From: CAYLNH01 sp964384625
Lineage (GTDB): Bacteria > Verrucomicrobiota > Lentisphaeria > JABSQK01
Direction: 5' to 3'
NCBI GenBank assembly: GCA_964384625.1
Contig: CAYLNH010000096.1
Location: 1-23,855 of the forward strand
DNA: 23,855 bases
The position numbers and the translations under genes were made by a program. How positions within the stretch are numbered: the first letter of the stretch is position 1; each line of letters opens with the position of its first letter. Below are positions 1 through 8,226 of this stretch, in pieces. A model generated the notes under the pieces. It made no database searches. It was not told the DNA's origin and saw only the letters and a list, made by a program, of their open reading frames with translations.

Positions 1-246
1 CCGTGGAGGCCGGAAACAGGAGATGAACGCCGACGGGGCTGGTCGAGTACTTACGATCGAGCCACTATCCGCGTTCTGGTTGATGGCAAAGAGTCCAAAC
101 GTTACCATATCGAGACGATTCCGATGGGGGTGAAACTGTGGATCCCGGTGCCGTATACGCCCGGGCCTCATTGTCTGCACGTGTTCGCCGCAGATATCGC
201 CGGGAACAAGATGGGTCCCATAGATCTGAAGTTCAGGGTGGGCTGA
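1..246 (+). CDS. C-terminal fragment of an Ig-like or surface-type protein (5' end outside window)
   Basis: A reading frame is open from base 1 to a TGA at 244-246, giving about 81 residues with no stop and no obvious start, so the gene begins outside the window. The last 60 residues alternate short hydrophobic stretches with turns and end in a pattern ...GPHCLHVFAADIAGNKMGP..., in which 'ADxAGN' is typical of the last strands of Ig-like or cadherin-like repeats in secreted bacterial proteins. I infer a beta-sandwich C-terminus of an exported protein. The next gene starts 35 bases downstream on the same strand. The first 20 residues are arginine-rich and less convincing, so the domain boundary is uncertain. 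The specific family is not recognised. Confidence 0.55.
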   Translation, partial: PWRPETGDERRRGWSSTYDRATIRVLVDGKESKRYHIETIPMGVKLWIPVPYTPGPHCLHVFAADIAGNKMGPIDLKFRVG

Positions 247-281
247 TCGAGCCTTGCATCCGCTGCGTGAGCCGCTACCCT

Positions 282-1319
282 ATGCCTTTCACGTGGAAGG
301 CGAAGGTGTCTGACCAGAACCCCATTTTCTATGTTCTGCTTGCTGGTGACGGCCGGTTGCGGGTCGGTTGGCGGATCCTGATCTATCTGATCGGTTTTGT
401 GGTCGTGGAGGTGATTGCGGTGACCGGTGCGGCGATTGTGGTCATCGTTGTGATGGCGGCCGCGGGAGAGCCCCCGGGGCCGGATATGGCGGCGCGGTTG
501 CAGGGCGATCTGCTGCTGATTACCAATACGGCGGCGCTGCTGCCGTCGCTGCCGCTGCTGCTGGGGTTGACCTGGGTCTGTCGCCGGTTTCTGGATCGAC
601 GCAGTCTGGCCGGCATGGGGTTGGGTTCACCGCGTTTGCCGTGGATCTCTCTGATTCCCCTCGCGCTCTTTGCCGGCGGTCTGCCGATTGCCGCCGGGGT
701 GGCCATTCTGACGGCGACCGGTCGACTGGGTTTCGCCGGTTTGCAGTTGCCGCCAATGGCGTTCTATGTCACGCCGATGTTTATCGGGGCGGCGTTTGTG
801 GAAGAGCTGATCTTCCGCGGGTACATCCAGAGCAACCTGATGGAGAGGGGGCGCGTGATCCTCGCGGTGACGATTTCCGCGGTGTTGTTCGGGTTGCTCC
901 ATTCGTTCAACCCCGGCGTCTGGAAATCGACGGTAAGCATGCTCAATCTCATTGTCGCCGGCGTGCTGCTGGCGGCGGTCTATCTCTGGAGTCAGGACCT
1001 GTGGTTCCCGACGGTGATGCATTTCGCCTGGAATGCGACGCAAGGCGTGGTGTTCGGCATCCCGGTGAGCGGCATGCAGATCAACGGCGTTATCAAGACG
1101 CAGATGCAGGCCGGTCCCGTGGATCCCCTGACCGGCGGCAGTTTCGGTCTGGAAGGATCTGTGATTATTCTCGGGTTGCAGTTCGTCATGATCGGCGTAT
1201 TCGTTTGGCTGTATCGGCGGCGGCAACAGGACGAGACCGACCTCAACCCCGGCCTTCCTCCGGTTCCGCCCGAACAGTCCGAACCCGTCAATCCGTCAAC
1301 TCCGTCGAGTCCGTCCTGA
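282..1319 (+). CDS. CPBP family intramembrane glutamic endopeptidase
   Basis: This 345-residue integral membrane protein belongs to the CPBP (CAAX protease and bacteriocin-processing, 'Abi') family, whose members cleave substrates within the membrane. All three family motifs are visible: EExxxR (E174, E175, R179 in FVEELIFRG), the FxxxH-type motif with H207, and the third motif HFAWN with H247 and N251. Several hydrophobic segments span roughly residues 20-70, 85-110, 125-160, 180-215 and 220-260, with a last one near 290-310 followed by a Pro/Ser-rich cytoplasmic-looking tail. The frame is open further upstream to 138, but that stretch lies inside the previous gene and reads as low-quality Arg-rich sequence, so I chose the ATG at 282. 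No strong ribosome site precedes it. A GTG at 306 is an alternative. The substrate is unknown. Confidence 0.88.
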   Translation: MPFTWKAKVSDQNPIFYVLLAGDGRLRVGWRILIYLIGFVVVEVIAVTGAAIVVIVVMAAAGEPPGPDMAARLQGDLLLITNTAALLPSLPLLLGLTWVCRRFLDRRSLAGMGLGSPRLPWISLIPLALFAGGLPIAAGVAILTATGRLGFAGLQLPPMAFYVTPMFIGAAFVEELIFRGYIQSNLMERGRVILAVTISAVLFGLLHSFNPGVWKSTVSMLNLIVAGVLLAAVYLWSQDLWFPTVMHFAWNATQGVVFGIPVSGMQINGVIKTQMQAGPVDPLTGGSFGLEGSVIILGLQFVMIGVFVWLYRRRQQDETDLNPGLPPVPPEQSEPVNPSTPSSPS

Positions 1320-1373
1320 ACCCTGCCAGCCACGGCTGGTCCGCCAATGGCGGAAACCCCGTCCCCCACTACT

Positions 1374-2423
1374 ATGACACCAAAAGAAAACCTCCGTCGC
1401 GTGGTCCGTTTCGAACGGCCCGAGTACATCCCCATGCGCTTCCACATCAACGCCTCGTGCTGGCACCATTACGACCAGCAGGCACTGCAGGAGCTCATGG
1501 CTGAGCACGAATTTCTCTTCCCCGGCTACGAAATCAAAGACAGGGTGGAGCCGCACTACGGCCCCTGCGATCGCGCCGACGAGCCGTTTACCGACGACTT
1601 CGGCTGCGTCTGGGAAACCTCCGACAACGGCATCACCGGGGCCGTGACCCAACACCCCCTGGCCGATTGGGACGCCTTCGATGACTATCAGATGCCCGAT
1701 CCCGGGACCAGCAACGGCCTGACGCCGATCAACTGGGACGATGTTCGCGCCGGCGTCAAAGCCGCCAACGCCGCCGGCCGCATGCCGCAGGGCGGGCTGC
1801 GTCATGGGCATACCTTCCTGCAGTTGACCTATATCCGCGGCTACGAGAACCTGTTGTTCGACATGGTCGACGACGACCCGCGGCTGCATAAGCTGATCGC
1901 CGACCTGGAGGCGTTGAACCTGGGTCTGGTGACGCGGTTCCTCGATGCCGGCGTTGAATACATGGGCTACGCCGAAGATCTCGGGATGCAGGTTGGTCCC
2001 ATGCTGTCGCCGCCACAGTTCCGCAAGTTCATCAAGCCCTCCTATGAGCGCTTGATGGCGCCGGCCCGGGAAGCCGGCTGCATTGTGCACATGCACTCGG
2101 ACGGCGACATCCGACAGCTGGTTGAGGACCTCTTTGACGGCGGTGTCGACATCATCAACCTGCAGGATCTGGTGAACGGCATCGACTGGATCAAGGAGAA
2201 CCTGGCCGGCAAGCACGCCATCGACCTGGATATCGACCGCCAGGAAATCACGCGCTTCGGCACGCCGCAGGCGATCGACGATCTGATTCGCAAAGAGGTC
2301 GAAACCCTCGGCTCAAAAGAGGGCGGGCTCAGCATGATCTTCGGCCTCTACCCGGGGACGCCGCTGGAGAACGTCAAGGCCCTCATGGACGCCATGGAGA
2401 AATACGCCTTCCACTATAGTTAG
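1374..2423 (+). CDS. Uroporphyrinogen decarboxylase-fold (URO-D) family protein, zinc motif absent
   Basis: The protein has 349 residues from ATG 1374, close to the usual length of URO-D-fold proteins. It opens with the family signature MTPKENLRRVVRFERPEYIP (helix plus 'PxxIP'). True HemE decarboxylates uroporphyrinogen III. The broader family includes corrinoid methyltransferases (MtaA, CmuA) and many uncharacterised members common in environmental bacteria. The position that carries the zinc ligands HxC in MtaA/CmuA here reads H239-M240-H241-S-D-G-D, and I see no matching late Cys. It is therefore probably neither a classical HemE nor a zinc methyltransferase. An in-frame ATG at 1347 would add nine residues (MAETPSPTT). 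Neither start has a clear Shine-Dalgarno, and I prefer 1374 by family alignment. A divergent methyltransferase or decarboxylase is possible. Confidence 0.82.
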   Translation: MTPKENLRRVVRFERPEYIPMRFHINASCWHHYDQQALQELMAEHEFLFPGYEIKDRVEPHYGPCDRADEPFTDDFGCVWETSDNGITGAVTQHPLADWDAFDDYQMPDPGTSNGLTPINWDDVRAGVKAANAAGRMPQGGLRHGHTFLQLTYIRGYENLLFDMVDDDPRLHKLIADLEALNLGLVTRFLDAGVEYMGYAEDLGMQVGPMLSPPQFRKFIKPSYERLMAPAREAGCIVHMHSDGDIRQLVEDLFDGGVDIINLQDLVNGIDWIKENLAGKHAIDLDIDRQEITRFGTPQAIDDLIRKEVETLGSKEGGLSMIFGLYPGTPLENVKALMDAMEKYAFHYS

Positions 2424-2685
2424 TCATTGGTCATTTGCCGCTGACGCGGCGAGCTTCCGGCTGAAGGGCCCGTCGGTTCAGTCGGAACAACACCCTCCGT
2501 CAGCGCCAACGGCGGAAGACGCTTTCTGTTCGCAGGTATGCCTTTTTTGAGTCTAAATCCATTGGATTTCCGGGACTGGTTAGACATTGTCTGGCGGGCT
2601 GACTATGGTAGTTCGTCCGGCGGGGAAAACCCGACAGAGGCATCGGGCGAATTCGAATAAACTGGAGGTGAGGAACACTCGCATC

Positions 2686-5600
2686 ATGGCTGATTTTGCG
2701 CACCTGCACTTACATACCGACTACAGCATGCTCGACGGCGCCTGCCAGATCAAGAAGCTGGGCAAACTGGTAGCCGAACAGGGCATGAAGGCCGTGGCCA
2801 TCACGGACCACGGCAACATGCACGGCACCTTCGACTTCTACAAAACGATGAAGGGACTCGACGTCAAGCCGATCATCGGCTGCGAGTTCTACCAGGCGCC
2901 GGAGGACAGGCACGAGAAGTCCCAGCGCAACCCGAACTACAAGGGCTTTCATCTGTTGATGTTCGCCCGCGACCAGGAGGGCTATCAGAACCTCTGCCGG
3001 TTGAATGCGCTGGCCCACCAGGAAGGCTTCTACTACCATCCGCGCATCGATAAGGAGGTCCTGGCCCAGCACGCCAAAGGCCTCGTCGGCACCACCGCCT
3101 GTATCGGCAGCGAAGTCAATTTCTATCTGATGCAGGACAACCTCGAACGCGCCCGCGAGATTATTGATGATTTCGTCAACATTCTGGGCCGGGAGAACTA
3201 CTTCCTCGAACTGCAGGACCACGGTTTGCCGGAACAGCGCCAGTGCAACCGCCACCTGCTGACGCTGGCCAAAGAGTTCGATCTCAAGTGCATTGCCACC
3301 AACGACGCCCACTACCTGACGCGTGAACACGCCAAAGCCCACGACGTCCTGCTGTGCATCGGTACCGGCAAGAACGTTGAGGACGAGAACCGAATGCGGT
3401 TTGCGTCGGACGAGTTCTACGTCAAATCCCCGGCAGAGATGGCGGCGGTGTTCAAGGAGGTCCCGGACGCGTTGACCAACACGATGCTCGTGGCCGAGAT
3501 GTGCAACGTCACCTTCGATACGAAGACGAACCACTATCCCGTCTACGAACCGCCGGCCGGGTTCAGCCGCCAGGACTACATCTGGAAACTCTGCTGCGAC
3601 GGCCTGCTCGAACGCTACGGCGTTGATCTCGGCGTGGTTTCGGAAAACGACCTGCCGGCGGATCAGAAGGCCATCGTGGATCGGGTCAAGTTTGAATTGG
3701 GCATCATCGAGCGGATGGGGTTCACCAGTTACTTCCTGGTGGTCTGGGATTTCATCAATTTCGCCCGCGACAGCAAAATCCCGGTGGGCCCGGGGCGCGG
3801 TTCCGGCGCCGGCAGCATTGTTGCCTATCTGCTGCATATCACCGACATCGACCCGCTGCGCTTCGGCCTGCTGTTCGAGCGCTTCCTCAACCCGGATCGC
3901 GTCAGCCCGCCGGACTTCGACATCGACTTCTGCGAGCGGCGCCGGGTCGAGGTGATCGACTATGTCCGCCGCACCTACGGCGCCGACCGTGTGGCACAGA
4001 TCTGCACCTTCGGCACATTGAAGCCGAAGCAGGCGATCAAGGACGTCGCCCGGGTGCTTGGTCGCAGCTTTGACGAGGGCAACACGCTGACCAAGATGGT
4101 GCCGGACGGCCCGAAGGTGACAATCCAGAGCGCCCTGGAAGAAAGCGATGAACTGCGGAAAGCGATCGACCGGGAAGCGTGGGTGCGTGAGGTCGTCGGC
4201 TTCGCCGAGCCGCTGGAGGGCCTCTCGCGGCAGTTGGGCATTCACGCCGCCGGCGTGATCATCGGCGACCAGCCGTTGACCAACCTCGTGCCGCTCGCCC
4301 GCGGCTCCCAGGAAGAGGTGCTGACGCAGTTCCCCGGCAAGCCCTGCGAAAGCCTCGGCCTGCTGAAAATGGACTTTCTCGGACTGAAGACGCTGACGAT
4401 TATCCAGGACACCTGCGACAATATCAAGAAGGTCCACGGCCTCGACTTCAAACCGGAAGACATCCCGTTGGACGACGAGAAATGCTACGAACTGCTGCGG
4501 CACGGCGACACGGTCTGCGTGTTCCAGCTGGAGTCCGGCGGCATGCAGAACCTGTTTCGCCGGGCGCAGGTGGCGAAGATCGAGGAGGTCATCGCGCTGA
4601 TCGCGCTGTACCGTCCGGGGCCGATGCAGTTCATCGACGAATTCCTCGACCGCAAATTCGGTCGCGTACCGATCGAGTACGACGTGCCCGTGATGGAGGA
4701 GGTCCTGAAAGAGACCTACGGCATCATGGTCTATCAGGAGCAGGTGATGCAGGTTGTCCAGCGGGTGGCCGGGTTCTCCCTGGCGCAAGCGGATATTCTG
4801 CGGCGCGCCATGGGCAAGAAACTCGCTGAGGAGATGGAAAAACAATACGACCGCTTTCGCGAAGGCTGCAAGAAGAACGGGTACGACGACCGGATCGCCA
4901 AGACCATCTGGGAGAAGATCGCCAAATTCGCCGAATACGGTTTCAACAAGTCCCACAGTGCGGCCTACGCCTTTCTGGCGGTCCGCACGGCCTACCTCAA
5001 GGCGCACTACCCGGTCGAGTTCATGTGCGCCAACCTCACCAGTGAACTGGGCAAGTCCGACCGCATCGCCGAACTCATCCACGAATGCCGCGAAATGGGT
5101 ATCCAGGTGTTGCCGCCGGATGTGAATGTGTCCGATCTGTCGTTCACGGTGGACGGCGGCGCCATCCGTTTCGGCCTGGCCGCCATCAAAGGCTGCGGCG
5201 ATGCGGCGGCCTCCGCCGTTCTGAAGGCGCGGAAGTCCGGCTCCTTCGAAAGCCTCGAAGACCTCTGCGAACGCGTCGGCAGCGCCGCCAATAAACGGCT
5301 GCTGGAAAGCCTCTGCATGTGCGGCGCGTTCGACTGCTTCGGCCACCGGCGGTCACAGCTGTTTGCCGTCCTGGACGACGTTATCAAGCGGGTGCAGGCC
5401 ACGGTGCGCGATCGCGAAGCGGGGCAGGCCAACTTCTTTGACCTGATGATGGATGAAGGTGAGTCGGCGGCAGACAGCCTGGCAATCCCGTTGCCGGACA
5501 TCCCGGAATGGGGGCTCCTGGAACTGCTCGATCACGAGCGCGAACTGCTCGGCTTCTATGTCACCGGGCATCCCCTGGATCTGTTCAGGGAACTCACGGA

Positions 5601-6216
5601 TACCTACGCGACCCACAAGATCTCCGAACTGGCCGGCATGCCCGACAATGCCGGCGTCCGGCTGGCCGGCCGGATCGCCACGCTCAGCCGTAAGATCTCC
5701 AAACGCGACGGCCGGCCCTGGGCGATCATCACGCTCGAAGACATCGACTCGGAAGTGGACTGCCTGGTCTATTCCGAGAACTACGAGGAATGGCAGGAGA
5801 ACATCACCGACAACGGCCTGGTGTTCATCGAGGGCTATGTCAATTATCGCGACGGCCGCGAAGGACCCCAGATTATCGGCAATAAGGTCGTCGCCTTCGA
5901 TCGCGCCAAGGAGACCTTTACCGAGCAGGTCCACCTGACGATTCGCCAGAAAGAAGTCGATGAGATCCTGCTGTCCGCCCTGGCAACTGTGCTCCAGCAG
6001 CACCCCGGCGAGACGAAAGTCATTCTCTCGCTCGTCCTCGAGTCCGGCAGTTACGCCTTCGTCGAGGCCGGCCCGAGGTTCCGCATCAAATTGAGCGCGG
6101 AATTGATCGAGAAGCTCAAACGCTTCACTGCCCAGGAGGACCTCGTCATGAAAGCCGTCCGCAAGGTGCCGCCGCGCGAGAACAGGAGACGCTGGGAGTC
6201 GAAAGCCGCGTCATGA
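2686..6216 (+). CDS. dnaE: DNA polymerase III subunit alpha
   Basis: This is the replicative polymerase catalytic subunit, 1176 residues against about 1160 in E. coli. The N-terminal PHP domain shows HLHLHTDYS (H6, H8, H10) and NDAHY (D207, H209), so the metal-site histidines look largely kept. The polymerase core shows GPGRGSGAGS (from G368) and PDFDIDF with catalytic D410 and D412. The third catalytic aspartate is D563 in KMDFLGL. These match E. coli D401, D403 and D555. Later come YGIMVYQEQVM, FNKSHSAAYA, a helix-hairpin-helix region near 830-890 and an OB fold near 986-1060. The start at 2686 follows GGAGGTGAGG and gives the canonical N-terminus. The frame is open to 2587, but those residues are not conserved. 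The 262 bases upstream hold no recognisable gene. The stop overlaps the nth start. Confidence 0.97.
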   Translation: MADFAHLHLHTDYSMLDGACQIKKLGKLVAEQGMKAVAITDHGNMHGTFDFYKTMKGLDVKPIIGCEFYQAPEDRHEKSQRNPNYKGFHLLMFARDQEGYQNLCRLNALAHQEGFYYHPRIDKEVLAQHAKGLVGTTACIGSEVNFYLMQDNLERAREIIDDFVNILGRENYFLELQDHGLPEQRQCNRHLLTLAKEFDLKCIATNDAHYLTREHAKAHDVLLCIGTGKNVEDENRMRFASDEFYVKSPAEMAAVFKEVPDALTNTMLVAEMCNVTFDTKTNHYPVYEPPAGFSRQDYIWKLCCDGLLERYGVDLGVVSENDLPADQKAIVDRVKFELGIIERMGFTSYFLVVWDFINFARDSKIPVGPGRGSGAGSIVAYLLHITDIDPLRFGLLFERFLNPDRVSPPDFDIDFCERRRVEVIDYVRRTYGADRVAQICTFGTLKPKQAIKDVARVLGRSFDEGNTLTKMVPDGPKVTIQSALEESDELRKAIDREAWVREVVGFAEPLEGLSRQLGIHAAGVIIGDQPLTNLVPLARGSQEEVLTQFPGKPCESLGLLKMDFLGLKTLTIIQDTCDNIKKVHGLDFKPEDIPLDDEKCYELLRHGDTVCVFQLESGGMQNLFRRAQVAKIEEVIALIALYRPGPMQFIDEFLDRKFGRVPIEYDVPVMEEVLKETYGIMVYQEQVMQVVQRVAGFSLAQADILRRAMGKKLAEEMEKQYDRFREGCKKNGYDDRIAKTIWEKIAKFAEYGFNKSHSAAYAFLAVRTAYLKAHYPVEFMCANLTSELGKSDRIAELIHECREMGIQVLPPDVNVSDLSFTVDGGAIRFGLAAIKGCGDAAASAVLKARKSGSFESLEDLCERVGSAANKRLLESLCMCGAFDCFGHRRSQLFAVLDDVIKRVQATVRDREAGQANFFDLMMDEGESAADSLAIPLPDIPEWGLLELLDHERELLGFYVTGHPLDLFRELTDTYATHKISELAGMPDNAGVRLAGRIATLSRKISKRDGRPWAIITLEDIDSEVDCLVYSENYEEWQENITDNGLVFIEGYVNYRDGREGPQIIGNKVVAFDRAKETFTEQVHLTIRQKEVDEILLSALATVLQQHPGETKVILSLVLESGSYAFVEAGPRFRIKLSAELIEKLKRFTAQEDLVMKAVRKVPPRENRRRWESKAAS

Positions 6217-6875
6217 GCCGCGCCGGATCCCCGAAGCTCATGACGCGCGCGCAGATCCGCGAGTTCTTCGATGTGCTTGCCGACCACATTGACCCGCAGT
6301 CGGAGCTGAACTGGTCCACCCCGTTGGATCTCGTCGTCGCCGTTGTCCTGTCCGCCCAGTGCACGGACAAGGCCGTCAACAAAGCGACCGCAACACTGTG
6401 GCAGACCTGCCGTGAACCGCAGGACTACCTGGATCTCGGCGCCGACGGCCTGCAGCAGCACATCCGCAGCATCGGGCTCTACAGGAATAAGACCAGGAGT
6501 ATTCTCGGCTTGTGCGAGATGATCCGTGACGATTTCGGCGGCAGCGTGCCGCAGACGCGCGAGGAACTGCAGAAGCTGCCGGGCGTCGGCCGCAAGAGCG
6601 CGAATGTCATTCTCAACGTTGTCTTTAACCAGCCGACTCTGGCCGTCGATACCCATATCTTCCGCGTCGCCAACCGCGTCGGGCTGACCCGGCAGAAGAC
6701 GCCGGAAAAGACCGAGCTGGAACTGCTGCAGAAAGTGCCGGAGGAGCACTTGCTGCACGCGCATCACTACCTGATCCTCCACGGCCGCTACACCTGTGTC
6801 GCCCGCCGGCCGAAGTGTGCCCAATGCGTGGTCAACCGCCTCTGCAACTGGCCGCAAAAGGATGATCAGGAATAG
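6213..6875 (+). CDS. nth: Endonuclease III (DNA glycosylase/AP lyase)
   Basis: This base-excision repair enzyme removes oxidised pyrimidines and nicks abasic sites. It has 220 residues, slightly longer than the E. coli enzyme (211). The helix-hairpin-helix LPGVGRKSA carries the catalytic lysine K128. The aspartate D146 lies in VDTHIFRVANR. The C-terminal [4Fe-4S] ligands are C195, C202, C205 and C211 in the exact Cx6Cx2Cx5C spacing. The start ATG overlaps the dnaE stop as ATGA (6213-6216), which implies translational coupling. A second Met at residue 10 is possible, but the ATGA overlap favours the first. All catalytic residues are present, so the protein should be active. Coupling to dnaE rather than to an electron-transport operon is uncommon. 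Confidence 0.97.
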   Translation: MSRAGSPKLMTRAQIREFFDVLADHIDPQSELNWSTPLDLVVAVVLSAQCTDKAVNKATATLWQTCREPQDYLDLGADGLQQHIRSIGLYRNKTRSILGLCEMIRDDFGGSVPQTREELQKLPGVGRKSANVILNVVFNQPTLAVDTHIFRVANRVGLTRQKTPEKTELELLQKVPEEHLLHAHHYLILHGRYTCVARRPKCAQCVVNRLCNWPQKDDQE

Positions 6876-6958
6876 AGACGTGCGCCCGTGTCGCGGTCGA
6901 GACATTGCGGCGGGGCGTTCTGCATGTATCGTTTGCTCTCAACCCTGGGAGAACCACG

Positions 6959-7966
6959 ATGAACGGACGCGAACGAATCCTCGCCATGATTGCCGGCGAC
7001 CCGACCGACCACCTGCCGCTGATGCCGATCACCATGATGTTCGCCGCCGACAGGATCGGCGCCGCCTACCTGGATTACGCGACCAACTATCAAGTGATGG
7101 CTGAGGCGCAGGCGCGAACGGCAGAGGAGTTCCGCTTTGACTATGTGTCCGCCATCTCTGATCCGGCCCGCGAAGCGGCCGACTGCGGGGCGGAGATCGA
7201 GTATTTCCCGGACCAGCCCCCGGCAATCATCGAAACCCGGGCGCTGCTGGCAGACAAAGCGGCCCTGACCCGTCTGCCGCAACCGGACCCGCTGGGCGGC
7301 GGCCGGATGCATGACCGCGTCAAGGCCGTGGCCGAACTGAAGGAACGCGTCGGTCAGGACCTGCTGATTGAGGGCTGGGTGGAAGGGCCCTGTGCGGAAG
7401 CGGCGGACCTGCGCGGGATCAACTCCCTGATGCTGGACTTCATGGACGACCCGCAGTTCATCAGAAACCTGTTCGCCTTCATCGTCGAGATGGAACTGGC
7501 CTTTGCCGGAGCCCAGGTCGATGCCGGCGCCGATCTGATCGGACTCGGCGATGCCGCGGCCTCGCTGGTCGGCCCGACGATCTATGAGGAATTCGTCTGG
7601 GATTGCGAGAAGCAATTGGTCGACGGTATTCAGGCGATGGGCGCCGCCGTCAGGCTGCATATCTGCGGCAATACATCGCGAATCCTCGAAGGCATGGGAA
7701 AACTGGGGTGTGAGATTGTGGACATTGACTACATGGTCCCGCTGGCCGAGGCCCGCCGCGCCATGGGGCCCGAGCAGGTCCTGCTCGGCAACATCGACCC
7801 CGTGCGCGAGTTGCGCAATACCACAGCCGAACAGGTCGCCGACAATCTGCAGGCTTGTCTCGACGTCTGTACGCCGCGGTACATCGTCGGCGCCGGCTGT
7901 GAAATCCCCCGCGACACATCCGTCCGGAATGTCATGGCCATGACGGCCTTCGCTGAAAGTCATTGA
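6959..7966 (+). CDS. Uroporphyrinogen decarboxylase-fold protein, MtaA/CmuA-type corrinoid methyltransferase
   Basis: This 335-residue URO-D-fold protein keeps the zinc-binding pattern of the MtaA/CmuA/MtbA corrinoid:thiol methyltransferases: H234-I-C236 (LHICGNTS) and C314 (VGAGCEIPRDTS). Those enzymes move a methyl group between a corrinoid protein and a thiol such as coenzyme M. In bacteria without coenzyme M the acceptor is unknown. The 'GNIDPV' and 'GAGCEIP' segments are also typical. The start at 6959 follows GGGAGAA at a good distance. The frame is open to 6905, but that extension is not family-like. It lies 83 bases after nth on the same strand. No corrinoid-binding protein or substrate-specific methyltransferase partner is in the window, so the pathway is not visible. 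A plain URO-D-like enzyme is the alternative. Confidence 0.86.
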   Translation: MNGRERILAMIAGDPTDHLPLMPITMMFAADRIGAAYLDYATNYQVMAEAQARTAEEFRFDYVSAISDPAREAADCGAEIEYFPDQPPAIIETRALLADKAALTRLPQPDPLGGGRMHDRVKAVAELKERVGQDLLIEGWVEGPCAEAADLRGINSLMLDFMDDPQFIRNLFAFIVEMELAFAGAQVDAGADLIGLGDAAASLVGPTIYEEFVWDCEKQLVDGIQAMGAAVRLHICGNTSRILEGMGKLGCEIVDIDYMVPLAEARRAMGPEQVLLGNIDPVRELRNTTAEQVADNLQACLDVCTPRYIVGAGCEIPRDTSVRNVMAMTAFAESH

Positions 7967-8096
7967 CCGGGCCTGCGCGCGGCGGGCGCACCGCCTTCAG
8001 GCGCTGGTACAGCGATTGTCCGATACGTTGTTCCCGATCGCAATGAACGCATGCAGAGGGCAGCAGCCCAGGCTTTGCGGCTGAACGCTGATGCGT

Positions 8097-8120
8097 CAGA
8101 CGGGACGAACCTCCCGTCTG
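8097..8120 (+). terminator. Strong hairpin in the gap after the methyltransferase-like gene
   Basis: A perfect 9-base stem (CAGACGGGA / TCCCGTCTG) with a six-base loop CGAACC lies about 130 bases after the stop at 7966. No T-run follows, so this is not a classical intrinsic terminator. It could mark a processed 3' end or be part of a larger structured leader, because GGCAG at 8059-8063 can also pair with CTGCC at 8121-8125 and enclose the hairpin. Confidence 0.35.
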
Positions 8121-8155
8121 CTGCCGTTCCAGGATCTCGGGGCTCTCGCTCGGCT

Positions 8156-8196
8156 GTCAAGAAACACTTGACGACGGGCACTTCACCGGGCATGCT
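8156..8196 (+). promoter_or_regulatory. Possible promoter and operator of the SNF2/SWIM gene
   Basis: A perfect dyad GTCAAG-AAACA-CTTGAC (8156-8172) overlaps a -35-like TTGACG (8168-8173). After 17 bases comes CATGCT (8191-8196), a weak -10. If this is used, transcription starts just past 8200 and the gene would begin at ATG 8227 rather than at TTG 8197. The dyad would be a natural repressor site. This is inference from consensus matching only. Confidence 0.28.
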
Positions 8197-8226
8197 TTGG
8201 ACTTCCTTTTAACATCGGATTCCTTC

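Noticed and set aside
138..281. Upstream extension of the CPBP gene
   Set aside because: It overlaps the end of the preceding gene in another frame and reads as Arg-rich non-conserved sequence.
368..1504. Long + frame overlapping the CPBP protease
   Set aside because: The product is Arg/Gly/Asp-rich with no family features, while the overlapping frame has all three CPBP motifs.
1296..2216. Leftward frame over the first URO-D gene
   Set aside because: Shadow of a well-supported gene. No recognisable domain or ribosome site.
2710..5346. Very long open frame antisense to dnaE
   Set aside because: It mirrors dnaE codons in a GC-rich gene. The product is repetitive in His/Ala/Val/Glu with no motif, and dnaE on the other strand is certain.
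7967..8196. Cobalamin riboswitch or other known riboswitch before the SNF2 gene
   Set aside because: I looked for it because of the methyltransferase context, but the gap lacks a B12-box-like core and the downstream gene is not cobalamin-related.
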